Positions 1 to 5,696 of a stretch of DNA of 5,696 bases are shown one piece after another; within the stretch, counting starts at the first letter, position 1; the number at the start of each line of letters is the position of its first letter. The DNA lies in NCBI GenBank assembly GCA_021820645.1, contig JAKADJ010000175.1, positions 1-5,696 on the forward strand. The letters are read 5' to 3'. Both the position numbers and the translations under genes were made by a program. This DNA comes from Bacillota bacterium. Lineage in GTDB: Bacteria; Bacillota_E; Sulfobacillia; Sulfobacillales; Sulfobacillaceae. Under the pieces are notes generated by a model. It was not told the DNA's origin. It saw nothing but the letters and a program-made list of their open reading frames with translations, and did not search any database.

Positions 1-108
1 ACTCGTCCCTGATCCACTCATTTTGGTCGAATATCCCTGTCTCGATACATGGCGCCGATCAACACGCAACGTCCCGGTTTTGTTCAGCCTCAGAAGCCGT
101 TGATCCAT
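1..108 (-). CDS. Possible 5' end of a divergent gene, cut by the window edge
   Basis: On the minus strand an open frame runs from an ATG at 108-106 to the window edge with no stop, giving 36 codons. An AGGA (119-116 on the minus strand) lies 7 nt before the ATG, a good Shine-Dalgarno position. The visible peptide begins MDQRLLRLNKTGTLRVDRR, is basic, and matches no family I recognise. Placement is sensible for a gene divergent from the riboswitch-controlled operon. Against it, two + strand frames are also open over much of this stretch (about 2-103 and 3-134), so the openness alone means little. It could equally be intergenic DNA or the 3' end of a + strand gene. Confidence 0.25.
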   Translation of the reverse strand, partial: MDQRLLRLNKTGTLRVDRRHVSRQGYSTKMSGSGTS

Positions 109-165
109 CACAAAATCCTGATACCCTTGTTTAATAGGTGTCGATATGTTACGGTGCATGTATAA

Positions 166-755
<590 letters not shown>

Positions 756-1385
756 GTGAGACCCTTAACACCATGGCGTCGCCCACTTTTCCTCATACTG
801 GTCGATGGGCCGCGGTTTCCCGAATCGGGATGGGATGTCATGGCATCCGTGATGCCCTTGGCCGATGCCATCCTGATTCGGAATCCCCGGGAGCATCCTC
901 GTGCACTCTGGGAGCTCGGCTTGGCCGTGCGTCGTGTCGTTCCCAACACCCCCCTGTGGGTAAATGGACCGCTCGAAGTGGCTCTGACGCTAGAGGCCGA
1001 GGGCTGGCATCTCCCATCCAAGCAAGTGCCGGCGTCGTTACTAAAACATCATTGGCCCGGCATCTTGTCGGCATCGGCTCATACTCCGGAAGAAGTCTCG
1101 TGGCACCATCAGGCGAATATTTTAGTATGGGGCCATGCTTTCCCGACCCGATCCAAACCCGATGCCCCACCTCGCAACAACTTGGCGGCGGTTCGTCTTA
1201 AGGCAGGAGCACCAATCCTCGCCATTGGAGGAATTACCGCACACACCGCACCTCTTTTGAGCGGGCAGGGCCTAAGCGGAGTGGTTGTGGCGGATGGGGT
1301 TTGGGAAGCCCGCGAGCCTGTCGAAGCCGCCCAAAGGATTCGGGCGGCATTGGACGCCCCGGAATGGATAATCTCAGCGCAATAA
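756..1385 (+). CDS. tenI: Thiazole tautomerase TenI (ThiE paralogue)
   Basis: TenI converts the ThiG product into its aromatic isomer, the carboxythiazole phosphate used by ThiE. The 209 residues show the TIM-barrel pattern shared with ThiE: LIR (40-42), WVNGPLEVAL (68-77, like the NGRVDIAL of Bacillus TenI), WHLPS (84-88), SASAHTPEE (105-113), WGHAFPT (125-131) and LAIGGI (155-160). The LPS motif in place of the HxGQ of ThiE, and the His in GHxFxT (H127, equivalent to the proposed catalytic His122 of Bacillus TenI), mark it as TenI rather than a second ThiE. The ThiE Q-x-R-x-K pyrophosphate motif is degenerate (IRNPRE). The GTG start has AGGAGGGG (740-747) 8 nt upstream. It is the first gene of the operon, 13 nt before thiS, and has no tenA partner here. 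Confidence 0.87.
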   Translation: MRPLTPWRRPLFLILVDGPRFPESGWDVMASVMPLADAILIRNPREHPRALWELGLAVRRVVPNTPLWVNGPLEVALTLEAEGWHLPSKQVPASLLKHHWPGILSASAHTPEEVSWHHQANILVWGHAFPTRSKPDAPPRNNLAAVRLKAGAPILAIGGITAHTAPLLSGQGLSGVVVADGVWEAREPVEAAQRIRAALDAPEWIISAQ

Positions 1386-1398
1386 AGGGGGTATCACG

Positions 1399-1599
1399 GT
1401 GGAACTTACCGTTAATGGCGAACCCATCCAAGTGACGAACGTGGCCACTGTCGGCGATCTTTTGGACCACTTTCGTGTCCAACATCAAGCGGTGGCCGTT
1501 ATTGCCAACGGCGACATTGTCGGTCGCGACATCTTTAGCCAGTTTTCGATTCAAGACGGCGATACCATAGAAATCATTCGATTTGTAGGAGGAGGCTAA
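1399..1599 (+). CDS. thiS: Sulfur carrier protein ThiS
   Basis: This ubiquitin-fold carrier brings sulfur to thiazole synthesis. Its C-terminal glycine is adenylated by ThiF, converted to a thiocarboxylate, and used by ThiG. The length (66 residues) is typical. The start MELTVNGEP and the middle VATVGDLLDHF (15-25) followed by VAVIANGDIV (32-41) are family-like, and the protein ends in VGGG, with the required terminal Gly-Gly. The GTG start is supported by AAGGGGG (1385-1391) 7 nt upstream. It sits between tenI and thiG, with only 2 nt before thiG, and the three last codons contribute to the thiG ribosome binding site. The assignment to ThiS rather than MoaD rests on the neighbours and the short length. 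Confidence 0.97.
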   Translation: MELTVNGEPIQVTNVATVGDLLDHFRVQHQAVAVIANGDIVGRDIFSQFSIQDGDTIEIIRFVGGG

Positions 1600-1601
1600 T
1601 C

Positions 1602-2399
1602 ATGATGCTCACGGTCCCTGAAATTCCGGCGCTTCCCATAGGTTCCTACCGGTTTCGCTCCCGCCTCTTCGTGGGTACCGGGAAATATGACACTCTCGAT
1701 ACCATGCGCCAAGCACTCGAGGCGGCAGGCACCGATCTTGTCACCGTGGCACTCCGCAGAGTAAATTTGAAAAACCCGGAAGAGCCCACTATTCTCGATG
1801 CCATCCCGTCCGAATGCACGATCTTGCCGAATACCGCCGGTTGCTACACTGCCGAAGAAGCCATTCAGGTGGCTCACCTAGCTCGCGCTTCAGGCATCGG
1901 CACCCTTATAAAATTGGAAGTGATTGGGGATCCTGATTTGTTGTGGCCCGATCCCATCGGTACCTTAGAAGCAACGAAACGTCTAGTCGAAGAAGGATTT
2001 ACCGTGATGGCCTATACGTCGCCGGACCCTGTCCTGGCCGACCATTTACAAAGGGCAGGGGCTCATGCCATCATGCCACTCGGATCCCCAATTGGGTCCG
2101 GCCAGGGAATCCTTGACGTTCGTCAAATTGCACGGATCAAGGCACGAGTGAGCGTTCCTGTCGTCGTTGATGCAGGTATCGGCAGTCCGGGCGATGCCGC
2201 GATGGCCATGGAAGCCGGAGCGGACGCCGTGCTTGTCAATACGGCCATCGCGTTGGCCCGCGATCCGGTAATGATGGCACGCGCCATGCAGGCTGCTGTC
2301 GCGGCCGGTTATTGGGGAGCACAAGCGGGCCGTATGCCGAAACGCGAAGAAGCCAGCCCTTCGTCTCCAGTATCAGGGATGCCCCATGTCCGATCCTAG
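1602..2399 (+). CDS. thiG: Thiazole synthase ThiG
   Basis: ThiG is a cytoplasmic TIM-barrel enzyme that condenses 1-deoxy-D-xylulose 5-phosphate, dehydroglycine and ThiS thiocarboxylate into the thiazole phosphate. At 265 residues it is full length. Visible motifs are RLFVGTGKY (21-29), [10 protein letters not shown] (47-56), [13 protein letters not shown] (75-87), LIKLEVIGD (102-110, with K104 as the Schiff-base lysine that binds the sugar), [13 protein letters not shown] (158-170), [13 protein letters not shown] (187-199) and the phosphate-side AVLVNTAIA (209-217). Two ATGs (1602, 1605) both fit the extended AGGAGGAGG at 1587-1595, so the first residue is uncertain. The 3' end overlaps thiF by 14 bp, suggesting coupled translation. 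Confidence 0.98.
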   Translation: MMLTVPEIPALPIGSYRFRSRLFVGTGKYDTLDTMRQALEAAGTDLVTVALRRVNLKNPEEPTILDAIPSECTILPNTAGCYTAEEAIQVAHLARASGIGTLIKLEVIGDPDLLWPDPIGTLEATKRLVEEGFTVMAYTSPDPVLADHLQRAGAHAIMPLGSPIGSGQGILDVRQIARIKARVSVPVVVDAGIGSPGDAAMAMEAGADAVLVNTAIALARDPVMMARAMQAAVAAGYWGAQAGRMPKREEASPSSPVSGMPHVRS

Positions 2400-3162
2400 T
2401 ACCGAGCTTCCCCTGATTACCGACAAAGAACGCGTGCGACGACTTCTCGCACTCCCTGGTGTGCGACCAGATCGACTGGATCGTCTCCGATCGGCGCGAG
2501 TCGCCATTGTAGGGATAGGGGGACTCGGCAACGCCTCGGCGCAATATCTGGCAGCTCAAGGCGTAGGTCATCTGACGCTCATTGATGGCGATCGCGTCGA
2601 TGCGTCAAATCTCGGACGACAGGTGCTATTTGGTCCCGCTGACATCGGATCTTTCAAGGTAACAGCGGCTTCGAAGGCTCTTCTGCGCTTAGCACCGAAT
2701 TGTGAAGTGAATGCCCTTCCCGTCTATCTTGCTGAGCACAACGGAGCGTCCCTAATCGGTTCACACGACTTGATTTTAGATGGGCTCGACTCCGCCCTGC
2801 CTCGACAGTGGATTAATCAGTGGGCTCTTACTAACGGCGTGCCCGTAATCTTTGCGGGTGCAGTGGGATATGAAGCGCAAGTCCTGGGGGTTTATGGTAA
2901 GCCTCCCTGTTTATCGTGCCTTTGGCCCTCTCTCGATGGCGCCGACGTGGACTGCGTAACCAACGGCATTCTGGGGCCGCTCGTAGGGATGATAGGATCC
3001 CTACAGGCTGCTCAAGCCATTAATCATCTTATCGGTTTGGCCGACCGTCCCGGCACTTTATGGACGTTTGATTTATTTCAAGGACGCTCACGCGTTGTCT
3101 CGGTGCCGCCTAATCCATCCTGCCCGGTCTGCGGACCAACCGGAAAGGAGATCTCCTTATGA
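2386..3162 (+). CDS. thiF: ThiS adenylyltransferase ThiF (E1-like, ThiF/MoeB/HesA family)
   Basis: ThiF uses ATP to adenylate the ThiS C-terminus and assists sulfur loading. The 258 residues fit the MoeB/ThiF family. The nucleotide loop GIGGLG is at 43-48 with LIDGD (65-69) and the NLGRQ motif (75-79, R78). K91 follows, and the conserved Asp lies in LDGLDS (131-136). Zinc is likely bound by two CxxC pairs, C175/C178 (PPCLSCLWP) and C246/C249 (SCPVCG). C190 in VDCVTNGILGPLVG matches the conserved cysteine linked with ThiS in E. coli (Cys184). The usual DN after the Asp is DS here (S136), a mild deviation. The start has AGGGA (2375-2379) 6 nt upstream, inside thiG. ThiF rather than MoeB is chosen from the operon, though it might serve both carriers. 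Confidence 0.93.
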   Translation: MSDPSTELPLITDKERVRRLLALPGVRPDRLDRLRSARVAIVGIGGLGNASAQYLAAQGVGHLTLIDGDRVDASNLGRQVLFGPADIGSFKVTAASKALLRLAPNCEVNALPVYLAEHNGASLIGSHDLILDGLDSALPRQWINQWALTNGVPVIFAGAVGYEAQVLGVYGKPPCLSCLWPSLDGADVDCVTNGILGPLVGMIGSLQAAQAINHLIGLADRPGTLWTFDLFQGRSRVVSVPPNPSCPVCGPTGKEISL

Positions 3163-4277
3163 GCGGCCGCTATGATTGGATTGTTGTTGGTGCAGGGATT
3201 ATTGGATCGCTGACGGCCTGGCGTTTGGCCCAAAATGGTTTTCGGGTGGCCTTGGTCGATGCGGGTGCCCCTGGTCAACAAGCCACTGGCGCTGCCGCCG
3301 GTATTTTATCTCCCTTGGCGGAAGCCGGAACCATCGGACCCTTTACCACCTTAATGATGCACAGTTTGCACCGATATCCCGACCTGGTTCTAGAGCTCAC
3401 GGAAGAATCCGGCATAGACATTCAATACCATTCAACCGGGGTGTTGCAAATTGCCAAAGAGGACGAATTAGTTCGGTTGCGTCAACGTTATGCGTGGCAA
3501 GAGTCGTTCGGTGCCGTGTGGGTTACCGATATGCAGAAGCTGGAACCAAGCCTGGCAGAGTACCATGCGGCCATTTATACTCCCAAAGAAGGTCAGGTGC
3601 ATCCCCCATTGTTGGTGCAAGCTGCCGTACGCGCGGCCTTGGCACGGAACGTTCACGCTTTCTTTGGTGAGCCAGTTCGCTCGCTCCTCCGTGATGGCTT
3701 GCAGGTGCGGGGGGTTCAATTACCCACACAGGATCTCTGGGCCGATGCGGGTGTCATTATCACAGCAGGAGCCTGGTCGCACCTGATAGTGGATTCTGTC
3801 AGCGCACCTTTGCCCCTTTCCCCTATCCGTGGCCAAATTCTTTCTCTCAAAACCGATCATGCGCCATTTCGCCATATTATCTTTCATCAACATAGCTACC
3901 TGGTCCCCAAACGCGACGGGCGACTTATCGTAGGAGCCACCGAAGATGATGCGGGTTTTGATTCGCGTGTCACGGCATCTGGTATCACTCGATTAGCCGA
4001 AATACTGCAGTTTTTCAGGATTTCCGAACCGACTTTCTATCTGGAAAAGGTCTGGGCAGGGCTTCGCCCGAAAAGTGCTGATGGTCTGCCAATTCTCGGA
4101 CGGTGGCCAGGCCAGGACAGTCTCTATATCGCAACCGGTCATTACCGCAACGGGGTGCTGCTTTCAGCCATTACGGCAGATATTGCCCTGGGATGGGCAA
4201 CCAATAAGCCAGCACCCATGGATTTATCACCATTTCATCCCCAGCGTTTTCACAATACTATCTTACCGAAAGGATGA
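3159..4277 (+). CDS. thiO: Glycine oxidase ThiO, FAD-dependent
   Basis: ThiO oxidises glycine with O2 to the imine (dehydroglycine) that ThiG uses, releasing H2O2. It is the aerobic alternative to the radical-SAM enzyme ThiH. The 372 residues match the D-amino-acid-oxidase-like family. The FAD-binding Rossmann motif GAGIIG is at 11-16, closing with LVDAG (32-36), and the family segment ATGAAAGILSPLAE covers 42-55. The substrate region HSYLVPKRDGRLIVGATEDDAGFD (245-268) includes Y247, the likely counterpart of Tyr246 in the Bacillus enzyme. R303 (AGLRPKSADGLPILG) and R330 (GHYRNG) correspond to its Arg302 and Arg329. There is no signal peptide. Its ATG overlaps the thiF stop by 4 bp (ATGA), with AAGGAG (3145-3150) 8 nt upstream. 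Confidence 0.95.
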   Translation: MSGRYDWIVVGAGIIGSLTAWRLAQNGFRVALVDAGAPGQQATGAAAGILSPLAEAGTIGPFTTLMMHSLHRYPDLVLELTEESGIDIQYHSTGVLQIAKEDELVRLRQRYAWQESFGAVWVTDMQKLEPSLAEYHAAIYTPKEGQVHPPLLVQAAVRAALARNVHAFFGEPVRSLLRDGLQVRGVQLPTQDLWADAGVIITAGAWSHLIVDSVSAPLPLSPIRGQILSLKTDHAPFRHIIFHQHSYLVPKRDGRLIVGATEDDAGFDSRVTASGITRLAEILQFFRISEPTFYLEKVWAGLRPKSADGLPILGRWPGQDSLYIATGHYRNGVLLSAITADIALGWATNKPAPMDLSPFHPQRFHNTILPKG

Positions 4278-4285
4278 GAGAGCTC

Positions 4286-4918
4286 ATGCCCGTCAAAAAG
4301 TTGGATCTCACATTGCATGTACTCGTAGATCCCAAGCAATTGGCCTTGGACGACATCTTGCCGTTTTGCCGGGCCATACGGGAAGGAGGAGCAACGGTCG
4401 TGCAGTTGCGCGGCAAAAATTCTAAAGGTCTCGAGTTGTTTCGTTACGGCACGGCGTTTCGAAACGCCACAGCCCAAACCGGATTGGGCCTCATTATTAA
4501 CGATCGGGTCGATGTAGCCATTGCCGTGGCTGCCGATGGGGTACATATTGGACAGGAAGATCTGCCCTTAGCTACCGTACGGCATTGGGCACCCCACTTG
4601 GTTGTCGGCCTCTCCGTGGGAACTGTGCCCGAATTGTCGGTTGCTCAATCCAGTCCCCCTGACTACATTGGCATGGGACCCGTTTATTCTACATTATCCA
4701 AAAGCGACGCAGGTCCATCTCTCGGCGTGGATGACTTTGGAGTCTTATGTAAAGAGGCACAATCCCTTGCCCCTGTGGTCGCCATCGGCGGCATTCAACC
4801 GAGCAATGCCGGTGCTGTATGGCGAGCCGGAGCCGACGGCATTGCGGTCATTTCAGCGGTGATGTCTTCCCCAAATCGCATCGAGGCCTGCCGCCAATTA
4901 TTGCAGGCTCGTCCGTAG
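4286..4918 (+). CDS. thiE: Thiamin-phosphate synthase ThiE
   Basis: ThiE joins HMP-PP and carboxythiazole phosphate to form thiamin phosphate, with loss of pyrophosphate and CO2. The 210 residues carry the family set: QLRGK (40-44), IINDRVDVA (70-78), DGVHIGQEDLP (84-94), GLSVGT (108-113), MGPVYSTLSKSDAG (130-143), VVAIGGI (164-170) and GIAVISA (185-191). This completeness contrasts with TenI at the other end of the operon and makes this the true synthase. Position 43 is Gly where many homologues have Glu; the flanking Q, R and K are kept. An in-frame ATG at 4274 would overlap the thiO stop as ATGA, but AAAGG touches that ATG directly. The ATG at 4286 has AAGGA (4270-4274) 11 nt upstream and is preferred, moderately. 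Confidence 0.96.
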   Translation: MPVKKLDLTLHVLVDPKQLALDDILPFCRAIREGGATVVQLRGKNSKGLELFRYGTAFRNATAQTGLGLIINDRVDVAIAVAADGVHIGQEDLPLATVRHWAPHLVVGLSVGTVPELSVAQSSPPDYIGMGPVYSTLSKSDAGPSLGVDDFGVLCKEAQSLAPVVAIGGIQPSNAGAVWRAGADGIAVISAVMSSPNRIEACRQLLQARP

Positions 4919-5188
4919 ATGTCTCTCAGGAAGCTTGAACGCATCACAAAACGCCACCCATCTCCACGACGCGGCGTCCACCACCGTTAGCCCATGGATA
5001 GCTTATGGCAACGGTATCTGGTTATCCGAATCTATAAGAATGGAGTACATAGGTATTTCTAATCGAAGGGAATCCAGTCACTTCTCACACCAAAACGCAT
5101 AGCGGTACCTTGTCTTTCCTTTCATAAACCATGCTGATACGGTTAGAGCTGCCCATCTCTCTGCACCGAGACCCCCAATTTATGCGAA
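4919..5188. other. Gene-poor spacer after thiE
   Basis: I see no coding region with a ribosome binding site in this stretch. It is more AT-rich than the operon. One imperfect stem-loop is visible, GGATAGC (4996-5002) pairing with GTTATCC (5021-5027) through one G-T pair, around an 18-nt loop. It is not followed by a T-run, so it is not a standard terminator. No strong sigma-70-type promoter is evident, although the small gene at 5268 would plausibly need its own, or readthrough from thiE. A minus-strand frame at 5085-5282 overlaps the small gene's start and lacks support. Confidence 0.4.
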
Positions 5189-5223
5189 TGGGTTGCGAAT
5201 CACTGTATGGAACCCAATTTTTT
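5189..5223 (+). terminator. Probable intrinsic terminator with a competing upstream hairpin
   Basis: TGGGTT (5189-5194) pairs with AACCCA (5211-5216), and after one more A comes TTTTTT (5218-5223), so this can act as an intrinsic terminator on the + strand. The 16-nt loop is long and the stem only six pairs, so strength is moderate. The left arm can instead pair with an upstream copy: CCCA (5174-5177) with TGGG (5189-5192). The octamer CCCAATTT occurs at both 5174-5181 and 5213-5220, so the two folds exclude each other. It may simply end the thi transcript, or act as an attenuator for the small gene 45 nt downstream. Confidence 0.5.
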
Positions 5224-5267
5224 CGGGAAGCATTCACATAGTGACTCATTAATGGGAGGGATCTTCG

Positions 5268-5459
5268 ATGGACGTCATACAACGCGTAGTGGAGGCGGGC
5301 CGCCCGGTTAACGCCGAACAGTTACGATTGATGTTAGAAGGTTGCAGCATCCAAGTGACCCCGACTTATGCTGAGAGTCTTTATGCCCTATACGCCATGC
5401 CATCGAATACCATAGAAGACACGCGCCCTGACCCCAACTCGTTCCATCTCTATCACTAG
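5268..5459 (+). CDS. Small protein of unknown function, 63 residues
   Basis: I do not recognise this protein. The ATG at 5268 is preceded by GGGAGGG (5254-5260) with 7-nt spacing, as strong as the sites of the thi genes, which is the main reason to call it real. The frame ends in TAG at 5457-5459. Residues 1-26 read as a likely helix (VIQRVVEAG, then NAEQLRLMLEG). A middle segment contains TYAESLYALYAMPS, and the tail is polar and acidic, ending FHLYH. There is no signal peptide, membrane segment or Cys-based metal site. It is soluble and probably slightly acidic. The same-strand thiE lies 349 nt upstream with a probable terminator between, so a role in thiamin metabolism is not implied. Confidence 0.6.
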   Translation: MDVIQRVVEAGRPVNAEQLRLMLEGCSIQVTPTYAESLYALYAMPSNTIEDTRPDPNSFHLYH

Positions 5460-5548
5460 TCCGTATCCGCATCGTGACTAACAATGACCCCTTCGATTTG
5501 GTCGGTCAGGATATCCGTGAGCAAACGGGTTTGAGACTCTTCTTACGG

Positions 5549-5696
5549 TCATTCGTCTCGGACCCGTCCGGACCTTGAAGGGACACCCCTGGGCGGAACG
5601 TATCCAGGGCCACCACTTTCTTCTGCCGCTTTAGATTTCTTTTTGGGTGATAGCCAGATACGCGTGGACGCCACAGGCAGGGTCCAGGAGCTTTCG
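5549..5696 (-). CDS. Possible 3' end of a minus-strand gene, cut by the window edge
   Basis: A minus-strand frame enters from the right edge and stays open for 48 codons to a TGA at 5551-5549. The visible peptide contains TRIWLSPKKKSKAAEES, with a lysine cluster, and ends in an arginine-rich tail. I recognise no family. Other minus-strand frames here also stay open for shorter stretches (one ends at the TAG read from 5458-5456), so a decayed gene or ordinary spacer is equally possible. If real, it would converge on the small gene at 5268-5459. No terminator-like hairpin with a T-run is visible between the two. Confidence 0.2.
   Translation of the reverse strand, partial: ESSWTLPVASTRIWLSPKKKSKAAEESGGPGYVPPRGVPSRSGRVRDE

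Noticed and set aside
756..1385. First gene as a duplicated thiE.
   Set aside because: LPS replaces the HxGQ motif, the Q-x-R-x-K motif is lost, and the TenI-type GHxFxT histidine is present.
5085..5282. 65-codon minus-strand ORF.
   Set aside because: It overlaps the ribosome site and start of the better supported + strand gene and crosses the terminator hairpin; no family resemblance.
5559..5570. Palindrome CGGACCCGTCCG as a terminator or operator.
   Set aside because: The loop would be only 2 nt, no T-run follows, and a single short palindrome in GC-rich DNA is not enough.
5474..5578. 34-codon + strand ORF from a GTG.
   Set aside because: No ribosome binding site and no recognisable sequence; too short to support.

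Overview
The window is a compact thiamin (vitamin B1) biosynthesis operon, all on the + strand, under a TPP riboswitch. The genes run tenI - thiS - thiG - thiF - thiO - thiE from 756 to 4918. They are packed tightly: a 13-nt gap, a 2-nt gap, a 14-bp overlap, a 4-bp overlap, then a 4-bp overlap or an 8-nt gap depending on the thiE start. This suggests one transcript with translational coupling.

The likely host is an aerobic Gram-positive bacterium of the Firmicutes/Bacillota. Three things suggest this: strong GGAGG-type ribosome binding sites, the Bacillus-like combination of TenI and ThiO with ThiS/ThiG/ThiF, and transcription-terminating riboswitch control. Moderately GC-rich DNA with GTG starts would fit a Sulfobacillus- or Alicyclobacillus-like organism. 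That genus-level guess is inference, not something the sequence proves.

Layout: 1-136 is flanking DNA with weak edge reading frames, the best being a possible divergent gene start on the minus strand. At 178-262 lies a clear TPP aptamer, followed at 283-313 by an intrinsic terminator. From about 320 to 755 there is an unusually long leader with no recognisable gene. It does hold a 23-codon ORF whose Shine-Dalgarno and start lie inside a hairpin, and a possible decayed reading frame. The six thi genes follow. At 4919-5267 there is a second gene-poor stretch ending in a probable terminator with a competing hairpin. A 63-codon orphan gene with a strong ribosome binding site lies at 5268-5459. 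The last 237 bases hold only weak candidates, including a possible minus-strand gene end.

How the genes work together: ThiF adenylates the C-terminal glycine of ThiS and helps convert it to the thiocarboxylate sulfur donor. ThiO oxidises glycine to the imine dehydroglycine using O2. ThiG condenses 1-deoxyxylulose-5-phosphate, dehydroglycine and ThiS sulfur into the thiazole. TenI aromatises the ThiG product. ThiE couples it with HMP-PP to give thiamin phosphate. The pyrimidine branch (thiC, thiD) and the final kinase (thiL) are absent and must lie elsewhere, or be replaced by salvage.

I see no convincing new multi-gene system. The most unusual parts are the non-coding ones: the riboswitch with no ordinary flush P1 helix, the long post-terminator leader, and the structured leader of the orphan small gene.
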